Of a stretch of DNA of 64,000 bases, positions 1 through 9,878 are shown piece by piece. The notes under the pieces were generated by a model. It was not told the origin of the DNA. It worked only from the letters and a program-made list of their open reading frames with translations, and searched no databases. The position numbers and the translations under genes were made by a program. Location of the stretch: the NCBI GenBank assembly GCA_031761405.1, contig JASEVX010000012.1, forward strand, positions 23,857,165 through 23,921,164, given 5' to 3'. Position 1 is the first letter of the stretch; the number at the start of each line of letters is the position of its first letter. The stretch is from Serripes groenlandicus. Taxonomy: Eukaryota; Mollusca; Bivalvia; Cardiida; Cardiidae.

Positions 1-280
1 AATTTTCTTTAATTTAATTGAATGTTTGTGCAAACAGTTTAGAAAGAAATGAAACAAAGGTGAAATTAATAAAGATCAAATATGAATTATAAGTGTGTTT
101 TTTTGCAAACAAATGAAATTAATAAAGATCAAATAGTAAAGAAACCGCAATGAAACAAAGGTGAAAATACTGTGAAATTTACTATGTTTGTAGTGGAATA
201 GGCATAAACTTAATTGAATGTTTGTGCAAACAGTAAAGAAACCGCAAATTTACTGTTTGTAGTGGAATAGGCATAATAAC
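1..280. repeat. Scrambled local direct repeats, AT-rich
   Basis: Short blocks recur in changed order: aattgaatgtttgtgcaaac occurs near 15 and 211, gtagtggaataggcataa near 190 and 255, and aaagaaaccgcaa twice. This looks like a decayed tandem or rearranged repeat. No coding potential is seen. Confidence 0.5.
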
Positions 281-743
281 AGGACTGTATTCTCACCTTT
301 CCCTTACCTCTCTTTACCGCTCGTTATCCCACCGCACTAAGGGTAAATAGTAAAATCAAAATGTGGGACAATCGAGAAGACACCAGTTGACTCTGTATGT
401 ATATTCCCTCGACAGGCGTACTCTGTCACAAACAGTAGGGGCAAAAACCTCTATAGAAAGAAAACTGACCGAGTTATAAATTATGGTTTATTAGTTTTAG
501 AATAGCAGCTATATATTTCTCAGACTTCAGACGAGGACAATACATTAGGCCTGAAGGACAACAATCAATTTAGTGGACACGTTCCTGTAAATGAACTAGA
601 TCAATACTTCACTGTCATTTCTATTGCGATGCGCATCTCACTATTATTTCTCGTCTCTTTTATCCCCCAATGTGCATCACTTAATAGAGTTCTATTTAAA
701 ACTCGGTTCTGGACTTCAGGCATGGAATATATTCTAAAGTGAA

Positions 744-952
744 CCCTTTCCCTCATATAGACGTTTTACGACGCCTCTGCAGTAGACGGCTTTTGGAAAA
801 CATAGTGACAAAAGAAGAAATTGCTCAAAACGACACAATGTTTTCCACTTTTAGTCATAGGTTATCCATTCAATTATAGAGATTTTCTTTTTTTGAACAA
901 AACTTGTTCGAAGTCGTCTGCTGCAGAATTGTCGTATGTGGGAAAGGGTTAA
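744..952. mobile_element. TTAA-type palindromic MITE, near full length
   Basis: It starts ccctttccctcatatag and ends with the inverted sequence gtgggaaagggttaa. It shares the family's internal blocks (ctctgcagtagacggc, gtcgtctgctgcagaatt). The central hairpin (agaaattgctc) has lost its right half. The 5' TTAA has decayed to tgaa. No ORF, so non-autonomous. The ends and TTAA flanks resemble piggyBac- or Kolobok-type elements. Confidence 0.75.
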
Positions 953-1151
953 AGAGGAGAAAAAACAACCAATTTATCGAACAAATATGCGGAAAATGAA
1001 CTTAATCAATACGTCACAGTCATTGTATATGTCGGGTCATTCCAATCCCCAATGTTTTGATATTTTGATAGCGTTCTGTTTAAACGTCTACTTTTGCCTT
1101 CTGACATAGAACATAGTATTACATGTTGTCAGGAAGGAGAAAAGCAATTAA

Positions 1152-1314
1152 TTAACCCTTTCCCAGCAAACAACTATTGACAACATAATGGTAAAAGGAG
1201 AAAATGCTCATTATGAGCAATTTCTCCTTTAGGCACAATGTTTTCAACTTTATTCAAAAATTGTGCTTTCATAGAGATTTTTAAAAATGTGTTGTATTTG
1301 GGGAAAGGGTTTAA
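1152..1314. mobile_element. TTAA-type palindromic MITE, internally deleted
   Basis: TTAA at both ends, inverted ends aaccctttccc and gggaaagggtt, and an intact central hairpin (gagaaaatgctcattatgag). The outer arms are shortened compared with the 230-bp copies. Confidence 0.75.
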
Positions 1315-1404
1315 AGGTCACATTCCTGGTTAATTAACCAAAATCAATACTTCTCCGCCGGTTGTATTGCTTGACTTGTCAACATCATCGACTCGTCTTT
1401 CACA

Positions 1405-1621
1405 TACAGAGCTCTAGATATTAAGGCGTTTATTTCATGTTCTTAAATCTTTAGTGGACCTTCAAACCCTATGTTGTGGGTACTCAATAGAATCGTCTCA
1501 CTGAGACGATTCTATTGAGTACCCACAACATAGGGGTTGGATGGGTTTAAAAAAAAGAGATATATGGGGGGGGGGGGGGGGGGGAAGACCGGTTCACTCC
1601 AACTTATCTAGACATCTGCAC
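1405..1621. mobile_element. Hairpin MITE with perfect 34-bp arms
   Basis: Between imperfect ends carrying tctagata / tatctaga lies a perfect palindrome: 1467-1500 pairs base for base with 1502-1535 around a single C. A poly-G run of about 18 lies at 1567-1584. A second copy is at 2215-2412; end-only relatives lie at 38658-38786 and 52599-52741, and a diverged hairpin near 63071. Confidence 0.7.
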
Positions 1622-2214
1622 ATATTTTCTTTCATTTTCCAAGCATATAACTACATGTACATGTTTATGAATCCTGTCAGGCGATGATGGGTCTTGTTAC
1701 TTCAACGATATGTTGGGAACACCCTTAGGTCTACAATGCTATAGTGTATAGCATTGAAGGAGTTCAGCCATCAATAAAGCGGTCACTGAAGACGCAAAGT
1801 ATGTAAAATATCGACGTTGTCTTTACCGTTCAATGATGTAAAAAGACCCTCGTCCAAATTGAATAAAGATCTTGTTAACACTAGTATTAGTTACCTGACC
1901 GCAAAGTGCGTTATTGTGGTTGGCATAACTCACGGGGGCCTAACAGTCCAGGGGGTTATCATGGCTCTCTTGTAGTATAACAAGTGTAGTGAAACTGTGG
2001 CGTCCTGAGCATCTGTGCAATCATATACAAAGAGATCTACAATCACGCACAACCTGAGTTTTTGAAAAAAAAGTCTGGCAAAAAGTCTTGAAGATAAGAC
2101 TGACTGTCAAATCATCAGCATGGACTGTTTGATTAGATTTCAGATCTAAAAGCTGCCTATACTTACCACAAAAACATCCTGGGATATTATCTTAGGGATA
2201 AAATGACCAGATTA

Positions 2215-2412
2215 TAAGATTAGATAAGAATCGTATTTCACATCCCCAACTCCTTGTTTGACCCTCAAACCCTATGTTGTGGGTACTCAAAAGAATCGTC
2301 TGAGTGAGACGATTTTTTTGAGTACCCACAACATATGGTTACGTGGAGTCATAATGGAGATATGGATGGGAAAAGACCAGTTCACTCCTCCTTATCTAGT
2401 CCTCTGCAGATT
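2215..2412. mobile_element. Hairpin MITE, second copy
   Basis: Same family as the 1405-1621 element. Its hairpin (2270-2337) has the same stem sequence with a few mismatches (gtactcaaaagaatcgtct against agacgatttttttgagtac). The right end is ccttatctagtcctctgcag. Confidence 0.65.
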
Positions 2413-2535
2413 ATAAGAATAGATAAAGCAAGAAATTATGAGTGTATGGTACATGTACATTAACATTATAGCTTGAGAAGTGTGCTGATAGAAAATGTCT
2501 AAACACTATTAGACAGTATAGTTTCTAGTAAAACT

Positions 2536-2831
2536 GTCGAGCCCCGGAAGTACAGTCGGTGGCGACGCGAGCTGTCAATCCAGGGATTGTCAGTACGAAC
2601 CTCAGCTCGGCCAAGATTCCTTCTGACGTTTGACAAACGTCACTGTGACAAGCGTCATTCGTCTTCCACCCAATGGGCTAACAGTCTATCTTGAATAGCA
2701 GCCAGTTGCATGGAAATAATGTTTTGTGGAGTTCTTGTGTTATAAAGCCAGGAAACACATGAGTAGGTGAACTGGCCGCCGTGATATAACTGAAAACCTG
2801 TTGAAAACGGCGTTAAACCCCAATCAATCAA
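2536..2831 (+). mobile_element. tRNA-derived SINE with 13-bp target-site duplication
   Basis: A degenerate tRNA-like head (A box near 2550, B box near 2605) is followed by the body gaactggccgccgtgatata, aaaacggcgttaaacccc and the tail caatcaatcaa. The exact 13-mer ttctagtaaaact flanks it at 2523-2535 and 2832-2844, marking a retrotransposition target-site duplication. Other copies of the family lie at 5767-6006, 47396-47645, 49003-49245 and 51699-51828. Confidence 0.85.
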
Positions 2832-3030
2832 TTCTAGTAAAACTCATGAATTAATGCTCTGTGATACATTTCAACACAAAAGAAAATCTAATTTACATCC
2901 TTGATAACACTACGGACCAACCGTGTGTACAGCACTTATACATAAGCAGATCTGGTCAGATTAATTATCTGCACATGTTGTATCAGTTATAGGAGATATA
3001 TACGCGCGTTTAGTACATAAATAAATAAAC

Positions 3031-3099
3031 ATGTATGCAGGAAGGAAGATAATATTTCATATCACGCTCTTGTGTGTGGGTCTCGTTGCATCCGCACTG
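3031..3099 (+). CDS. Candidate first coding exon, signal or membrane-anchor peptide
   Basis: An ATG opens 23 codons with a basic start (Arg5, Lys6) and a hydrophobic run (IIFHITLLCVGLVASAL) typical of a signal peptide or type II anchor. It ends exactly at a strong donor (ctg|gtaagt). The upstream reading frame is closed by several stops. The exon ends in phase 0, whereas the sulfotransferase exon at 9879 needs two carried bases, so the two do not join directly. It may belong to another transcript or to a gene with an unseen middle exon, or be chance. Confidence 0.35.
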
Positions 3100-3229
3100 G
3101 TAAGTATAATGTGAACCTGAACCTTTAATGTCCGCCTATAGTCAAAGATGTAACACAGGCGTCCGAGTTTTCATTTGAGAAAATAGTGAAGAACATAACA
3201 CACAAGACCGGGTTATGATATTACAAATC

Positions 3230-3412
3230 GTAATTTTTGACCATTTTGTAAACAATGCAAATGTAGGTGTCATTGCTCAGAACGAGCATTTCCATTATTT
3301 ACCAAGAAAAATTATTTAACGCTTATAAAAACTTTATGGCCAGGTGATTAATCTTGGTAAAAAAATACAAATTTTAGTTACAACCGTTTCACGCCAAGAC
3401 CTCGAAATAGTC
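3230..3412 (-). mobile_element. MITE relic, cgtgaaacggttgtaact family
   Basis: Only the right terminal sequence (agttacaaccgtttcacgcc, near 3378) and interior blocks (ttaccaag, aacgcttataaa) are kept. The complete copy is at 33847-34086 and another end fragment at 14140-14245. Confidence 0.5.
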
Positions 3413-3699
3413 TCTCAATATGGGTTTTTTTAATGCTATATTAATAATGACCGTAATGCTTTCGTATAATTTTTTGGGGGAAATCCCACATAGGACTGCG
3501 TTACTATAAATAGTCTCTCTATATGGTTAATATACTATAATAATACTGATTATTTAGTACCTGTATAAGCACGTCGTGACGTGCTCCACTGTTGTCTATA
3601 TGGCTATACAAAAAACTGCTGTAATTGTAGAAAATGTGAAAAGAAATGTTTGAGTATACGTATAGCCATGTATATTACATGCGTGCATATCTATTAGGA

Positions 3700-3941
3700 G
3701 GAATCCGCTGTGGTTGAGTGGTTAGCGTCGGGGATTTCGAAACCGGGTGTCCAGGGTTCGATCCCCAGTCGCGGCACTACGGTCATGGTTGAGTGCCCTT
3801 GGGCAAAGCACATTTTCTAGCCTAGTACTGGTTTGTTTACCCAGGGATTATGAATAATTAAAATTAATTGCAAGCTAAATGACCTTAGCCGTCGATGCGC
3901 CATAAAACAATATAAATTCATTCATTCATTCATTCATTCAT
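3700..3941 (+). mobile_element. tRNA-derived SINE with (ATTC)n tail and 10-bp target-site duplication
   Basis: The head has a tRNA-like A box (tggttgagtgg, near 3711) and a perfect B box (ggttcgatccc, near 3756). A middle block cccttgggcaaagcac follows, then a tail of repeated attc. The 10-mer tctattagga occurs at 3690-3699 and 3942-3951. It is a different SINE family from that at 2536-2831. The acceptor stem pairs poorly, so it is not a functional tRNA gene. Confidence 0.85.
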
Positions 3942-4532
3942 TCTATTAGGAATGATGTTTCTTCTTTTTTTAAATGGTTATTAAAACCGTGACAGTATGT
4001 TTCTACGATCGTACAACCCTCGCTAGATATACAGATTGATGAGATATGTATCATACTTTTAATCATTTTAGAATAATGTTAATACATTTGTGTGCAAAAT
4101 TGGGGAATATCCTAAATCCCCCATTCTTTCTAACGCTGTCTGAATACTTTGTGCTTCGCCAGAAATGTTCACGTATTGTTTCTATTTTGTGCAAGGTAAT
4201 TTGCGAAATGTACGTGTACCAAAACGGAAATCGAATTATGGTTCCAAAATTATACTGAAAAGTTCACTCTGTATAATAAGAATGTGTGATCAAGTATCTG
4301 ATTGGTTGGAGGCAAATTCATTCCCGATATTGACCAATCAGAACACTTATTTTGAGAATGGAGTTGTGTAGTTTCGGGGCTGGTCTTCCGCGTCGTGAAA
4401 TATTTTGTTGTTCTATTTGTTTTCGTATTTAGATGGCGTAGGTCAAATTATGTGTAAAATTATATGTCTAGAAAGGGGACTGAACGATGACATAAAACGA
4501 AATCGAGCCCTTAAGTTGAAGTATTAACGTAA

Positions 4533-4730
4533 TCCCACATATACCAAATATACAGCAGACGACTTTCAAAACATTTAGACAAAGGTTAAGAAATGTTCTA
4601 TTTATTATATAGTATGATTATTGAATGGATTTGAAAACATTGTAACAAATGGAGAAAATTGCTCATTATGTTTGCAAACTACTTCTGTTACAGATGCGTG
4701 CAAATACGTCTGGAGCTGGGAAAGGGTTTA
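4533..4730. mobile_element. TTAA-type MITE, decayed
   Basis: Recognisable blocks are agcagacgactttcaaaaca, gaaaacattgtaacaaatgg, attgctcatta and the end tgggaaagggttt. The left end has diverged. Confidence 0.6.
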
Positions 4731-4820
4731 CTCTTGTCCGATTAAATGTTAGCATCGGCGAGTGCATCAAACTATTCATATCTGTTAGAGCCCTCAGTAG
4801 ACATTTTTAATATTCGCACA

Positions 4821-4985
4821 TACAGTCCAACCTGTGTTGAAAGATTATTCATGGGAAGAGACACATATGGTCTTTGTTCACAGGTGGTCTTTAATTCCAG
4901 GGTCATTTATTAATTGGGAAATTAAAAGTGTGGTTGTTGTAGACAGGGAATTGCTGTTTATAGGTGGTCTTTAGGACCGGGTTTA
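4821..4985. repeat. Dispersed repeat with inverted ggtctttaa motifs
   Basis: Contains tggtctttgttcacaggt and aggtggtctttaggaccg. A related segment at 6145-6240 carries the opposite-strand form (tttaaagaccacat), so this is probably a decayed MITE family. Confidence 0.4.
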
Positions 4986-5063
4986 CTGTTTATGTTTACG
5001 CATTTGTTTGTTTGTTTCTATGGCGTTATATGTCGCTTTGAACAAGTTTCCAGTTAAAGGGTT

Positions 5064-5291
5064 GTCACGGTATTTCTTCGGTATGTTACCAGTACTACTG
5101 GTCCATTTATCCTGACACCAGCCAGTCAGTCGTAATGCTGTCACGGTGTTTCTTGGGTATGTTACCAGTACTACTGGTCCATTTATCCTGACACCAGCGA
5201 GTCAGTCGTAATGCTGTCACGGTGTTTCTTGGGTATGTTACCAGTACTACTGGTCCATTTATCCTGACACCAGCCAGTCAGTCATAATGCT
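5064..5291. repeat. Tandem repeat, 76 bp x 3
   Basis: Three head-to-tail units begin gtcacggt at 5064, 5140 and 5216, with one to three mismatches each. Each unit contains the short palindrome ccagtactactgg. The spacing is exactly 76 bp, so the array is recent. Confidence 0.9.
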
Positions 5292-5406
5292 TACTCCACA
5301 ACCATTAGCGCCAAGAAGAGACAGCCATTACTACCATTTCAAAGTATGTGTTATGACCTGACCGGGGATCGAACCTGCGACCTGCAGCACCCGAATCGGC
5401 CGCTCT
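5292..5406 (-). mobile_element. tRNA-derived SINE fragment, reverse strand
   Basis: Read on the minus strand it has a B box (the plus strand shows ggggatcgaacctgc) and the block that pairs with tggctgtctcttcttggcgc. It belongs to the same family as the copies near 54455 and 63779. It abuts the 76-bp array. Confidence 0.5.
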
Positions 5407-5686
5407 TGTTTATTGATACATTTAAAACGCATTGAAACAAATGTTAACAGTAAAAAAATGCAACCCTCTAAAGTATTGATGCATTTTAACCTCATTAAAA
5501 AGAAAATTTTAAAAGCAACTTAGAAATTAAACCTCTCGTCTTTATGTGTATAATAACCACATAAAAAAAAAAAGTTTTTGTTACAGCTAAACTAAAAGAT
5601 GTTTCATGCATTTTGTTGTAAGAATGTCGATGCATAATGAAAACGGAAATAGGTCCTTGGTTTATAAAACTTCCCTCTTAAGATTG

Positions 5687-6148
5687 AACCTCTTCCCTCA
5701 TACAACATATCTGTAGCAGTCGACTTTGAAAGTTTCTATGCAACACTATGGAAACTCTCTTTAAATAATTTGATTTGATTGATTGGCGTTAAACGCCGTT
5801 TTTAACAATTTCTCAGTTATATCACGGCGGCCAGTTCACCTACTCATGCATTTCCTGGTTTTCTCACACCAGTACTCCACACAACAATCTTCCCAAGCAA
5901 CTTGCTGCTTTTCCACATAGACTTAGCCCATTGGTGGAAGACGAATGACGCATGTCGCATTGACTTTTGTCAATCCTCGGAAAAAAAGTTGGCCAAACCG
6001 GGATTCCTCTTTAAATGAAAGGTTGAATATTGAAAAGAGTTTTAAGAACATTGTGGCAAAAGGAGATTGCTCATTATGAGGAAATACTCCTTTTTTCACA
6101 ATGTTTTCAAATTTCGTCTTCAGAAAATGCGTCAAAGTGCGCCTGTAG
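5687..6148. mobile_element. TTAA-type MITE split by a nested SINE
   Basis: The left half (cttccctcatacaac, near 5692) runs to 5766 and the right half (gaaaggttgaatattg, near 6015) continues to about 6148. The MITE text is contiguous once the SINE at 5767-6006 and one copy of ctctttaaat are removed, so the MITE is the older insertion. Confidence 0.75.
5767..6006 (-). mobile_element. SINE inserted in a MITE, 10-bp target-site duplication
   Basis: Minus-strand copy of the SINE at 2536-2831: the plus strand begins with the tail complement (gattgattggcgttaaacg). It lacks most of the tRNA head. The flanking duplication ctctttaaat is exact at 5757-5766 and 6007-6016. Confidence 0.85.
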
Positions 6149-6875
6149 GTGGTCCTTATAGGCAAATACAGTAACACCTGTGTTTAAAGACCACATAGGG
6201 AAGTGACCAATATGGTCTTTGTAAACAGGTCGTCTTTAAAATATGTTGACAAAATAATGATTGATTAAGACAATATTTCTTCTGTAAATAGTTATGGAGT
6301 CTGAGGTGCCCATAAAGTTACGGAAAAGGAAGGCTTCTACGTCATGAATATCGTTTACTTACGGAAGTCCAACACAATCCCGCAAATCTACGATTTTTCG
6401 AGAAATGCAAAATCTCCGTAAGTCTGAGAAAGAACAATGGACTTACGGGTCCGTAAGTTTACAGAGTTTGGAGAAATAGACCCCTGCTGGGTACCGAGGA
6501 TGATTTTGTTATCACATAAATACCCTTATTTTCAAGTTGAGAACAAATCACGGAACAACGATATCCAACATGTTTGATAACAAAAACACGTCATACACGC
6601 GACTACTGATGACGTCATTTTGACCTTTATCTTTATTATGTTTATTGTTAAGTTGTTAAATTTTACACATTGAAAAATGCAATAATACGTTATTTTGAAT
6701 AAATAACGAGTCTTAATTGTTTAAATCATTGTTGTTTTTTTTCTTCTTATTCAAAAATGATGAGGACTACTTTTTTATGCGGTGAATCACAAGTTCTTAT
6801 GAAGAATATGTTATTCGGTCTTTGTTTTGATGTTGTCAATATTTTTCATTAAAACACACTGTTTAGGTGATAAAA

Positions 6876-7026
6876 AGAATCCATCACTCGTTTTTCTTTG
6901 GAGAAGATTTCTTAAATTCGTCTCGAAAAAGAGAGTTATTAACCTCGCCAAGAGGCTCGGTTAATAACCGTCTTTTTCTAGACTCATTTAAGAAATCTTG
7001 ATCTCCAAAGAAAACTCATGATGGAT
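6876..7026. mobile_element. Long palindrome MITE, arms about 75 bp
   Basis: The left arm (tttctttggagaagatttct) pairs with the right arm (agaaatcttgatctccaaag); the turn is at cctcgccaagaggctcgg near 6953. There are small indels between the arms. A related palindrome with the core attaataac is at 36162-36292. Confidence 0.75.
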
Positions 7027-7185
7027 CCTATATATCCCAGAATTATGAATCTAATATTTCAAGACAACTTTTTTAACAGTTTTAAAACTTTGATTATAAT
7101 ATCTATTTTCTGGAGTTCGGCACCGTTAATGAGATTATGGTTGTTACTACAATCGTACGGCAAACATAAACACACACAATTACCA

Positions 7186-7415
7186 TTAACCATTTCCCTC
7201 ACATAGACGCTTTCTGACGCCTCTGCTACAGACGGCTTTTTGAAAACATAGTGACAAAAGAAGAAATTGCTCAAAACGAGCAATTTCTCCTTTTGCCACA
7301 ATGTTTTCCACTTTTAGTCATAGGTTATCCATTCAATTATAGAGACTTTCTATTTTCTGACAAAACATGTTCAATGTCGTCTGCTGCAGAATTGTCGTAT
7401 GAGAGAAAGGGTTAA
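7186..7415. mobile_element. TTAA-type MITE, full-length 230-bp copy
   Basis: Exact TTAA at both ends, inverted ends about 18 bp, and a perfect central hairpin (agaaattgctcaaaac followed by gagcaatttctcctt). It is a good reference copy. Its right TTAA (7412-7415) is also the left TTAA of the next element. Confidence 0.9.
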
Positions 7416-7460
7416 CTCTTTCACTGCCGATTTTCACAAAGTCGACTCTTCCATGTTGAA

Positions 7461-9548
7461 AATTGGACAACTCAATGTTTCGTCAAATAGGAAATCTGGT
7501 AAAATTGCTTCTTAATCGAATAAATGCATATATATCATGTTCTAAGATTCAATTTCCATGTCCTCAGCAACACGGCTTCCAGAAGCAATTAAGCTTCATA
7601 ACCACTGCCTTTAACGTCCAAGAAGCTGTGTTCTATAACGTCGAACGTCAGAGTGACGTTTACGTCGCAAGTCTCGATCAAAAGGGCGCCTTTGATACTG
7701 TAAGACACACGTCGTTATTTCTTTAACTTGGTCGTATGGGCCTCGTGGGTAAACTTTTGAGGATCGTTCAAGCTTCATACACTGATTTACAGTGCGTCGT
7801 ACGGTACGCTAAACAAAAGTCTGAATCATTCAAAAGTGTACGTGGAGTACGTCAGGGAGGAGTGTATATGTCCACATTCCTGTATCTAGTATATATAAAT
7901 GAGTTGATAACGGATCTCCAGGACTGTAACTTAGGTACTAAAATCATGTCTACGCCGGTTAGTAATCCATCCTTTCCGATGACATAGCGCTGTTAGCCAT
8001 ATCCCCATCAAATTTACAAAACATGATCGATATGGTGTATCGGTATTGTCAATCATGGCGAATAGAGGTAAATGTTAAAAATTCAAGCGTCATTGTGTTC
8101 AGCAAGAAGCTTCATGAGCCAAGGGTTGGAATCCTGTATGGGCAACATTTTCTCCCACAAGATAAATCGATGACACATTTAGGCATCATCCATGATTCGA
8201 ACCTGAAACTAGGTAATCGTTTAAAGGAACGCATTCAAAAGTCTCGTAACGCTCTCTTTTCGATGGTTGGCCAGGGGGTTAATCCACAGGGAGTAAATCC
8301 AATTGTTTCAGCAAACCTTTATTGCAAGATTATACTACCCATCCTCCTATATGGATCAGAACTTTGGAACAATATGACGACCACCGACTTAAATCAGATC
8401 GTAATATTCCAACATTTTGTTGTAAAGAAATTACAGGGATTTGCAAGAAGAACTAGATCGGATATTGCAGAGTCTATGCTAGGTCTATTTAGAATAGGCA
8501 GGCTTATAGAGACAAGAAAATTAATGTTTTTACACAAAATATTGTGTTTACCAGAGGCTTGCATTACAAAGGAAATATTCATTAGCAAATATTTCATGTA
8601 CCTCTCAGACAAAAATTCCGTCACTCTTGGATTTATCCCTGACATATGCCGTACAGTTATTAAGTACAACTTGCAGCCTATTCTAAATAACTTCTTTTGT
8701 GACAACTCACTGCCCTCTAAATATTCATGGAAGAATACTGTCCGTAATGCAGTTCGTGTACGTGAACAGCTAATGTGGGATGATCGTTTGTCTAACAACC
8801 CAGATTGTGCCTTCTTCCGCCTTTTGCATCCGTATATCCATCCTTGCATAATATACAGGGTATCCAAATCTAGCTCATTCAGATCAACCATGAATACAAT
8901 AGCTAAAATATGGTCACGATCCGTCTTAACATGTAATACAGTCTGTACTGAATGCGGCAAAACATTTCAGGAAGAGCTGGGCCACATTTTATCTGAGTGT
9001 ACTCTAATAGAAGAAGCGAAATCGCACTTAAAATTGGAATTATCATCCAAATAAAAAACTTCATTTGCCGATGACCTCTTTGAACAGGATAGCTTAATAT
9101 TTACGCTACGTATATAACGCGCGCCAATATTCCCATACATTGACGAGCTGGATAACCTACAGCTGCTAGATTGTACTTTTAGATACATATACCGGTGTCT
9201 TCAAATGTATTACTCTGGTTAAAAGCGATATATTGAAGCACTGGTATGTGCCAGCACCAAACGAGCACTATATATTTATTCTCTGCAAAACTGCATACAT
9301 GCTTTATACATAGTATGTAAATGACGATCTGTCATGCGTGTTTATACATTGATATACATTATTTTCTTAGGTTTTTTTATTTTTTGCTGTTTTGCTGTTT
9401 TTCTTTTTCTTCTCCTTCACAAATCCAACTATGGATAATCTTTAACCTGTATTGTTGTTTGTTTGTATTTCTGTTAATCGTGAAAAATTGTACATGTACT
9501 ACAATATCTCATAGAAAGGGGGCAATAAAGAAATTGTATTGTATTGCT
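7461..9548 (+). pseudogene. 5'-truncated non-LTR retrotransposon (LINE) reverse transcriptase
   Basis: Three open segments on one strand make a broken reverse transcriptase: 7463-7726 (GFQKQ and YVASLDQKGAFDTV, palm motif A), then in the same frame after one stop 7736-7987 (VRGVRQGGVYMSTFLYLVYIN), then a shift to another frame with the catalytic box SDDIALLA from about 7975, continuing to 9054. The C-terminal part has the LINE-type tail (ITRSD-like RTRSDIAESMLGL) and a Cys-Cys-His-Cys knuckle (CTECG...GHILSEC). The N-terminal endonuclease is missing. The 3' end runs to aataaagaaattgtattg near 9545, a typical short-repeat LINE tail. It is inactive because of the stop, the frameshift and the truncation. 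The clade is not assigned. Confidence 0.85.
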
Positions 9549-9554
9549 AATAAT

Positions 9555-9774
9555 GCATATTTCAGGAGAAACAGCTCGCTTCGATATGCACTGTTTGCAA
9601 AAGACATTAGCATATTTCAGGAGAAACAGCTCGCTTCGATATGCACTGTTTGCAAAAGACATTAGCATATTTCAGGAGAAACAGCTCGCTTCGATATGCA
9701 CTGTTTGCAAAAGACATTAGCATATTTCAGGAGAAACAGCTCGCTTCGATATGCACTGTTTGCAAAAGACATTA
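9555..9774. repeat. Tandem repeat, 55 bp x 4
   Basis: Four practically identical units begin gcatatttcaggagaaacag at 9555, 9610, 9665 and 9720. It lies between the LINE tail and the right end of the TTAA element. The last unit supplies an ATG (9751) in frame with the following sulfotransferase, but this start is probably accidental. Confidence 0.95.
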
Positions 9775-9878
9775 ATTGCCTTTGGCAGCGAAAGGGTTAA
9801 TAAAGCAAATAAGTGGATTGTAACAGGGGAAAGGCGTATTGATCAGACAAGTAGAGAAAATATACTTTCTCTTTTCAG

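Larger units (their letters stand above)
7412..9800. mobile_element. Second TTAA-flanked element hosting a LINE and a minisatellite
   Basis: The left end ttaactctttcactgcc and the right end ggcagcgaaagggttaa are inverted copies (two mismatches in 17) flanked by TTAA. The ends differ inside from the smaller MITE family (ctgcc in place of ctcata). Nearly all of the interior is a LINE fragment (about 7461-9548) and a 55-bp tandem array, so the original element was probably a short MITE that received the LINE. Confidence 0.6.

Noticed and set aside
3709..3780. Functional tRNA gene
   Set aside because: Good A and B boxes, but a poor acceptor stem, an attached SINE body and tail, and a target-site duplication.
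8394..8960. 188-codon open frame on the minus strand
   Set aside because: Shadow of the LINE reverse transcriptase; no family features.
9555..9774. CRISPR-like regular repeats
   Set aside because: Contiguous 55-bp units without unique spacers, in animal DNA: an ordinary minisatellite.
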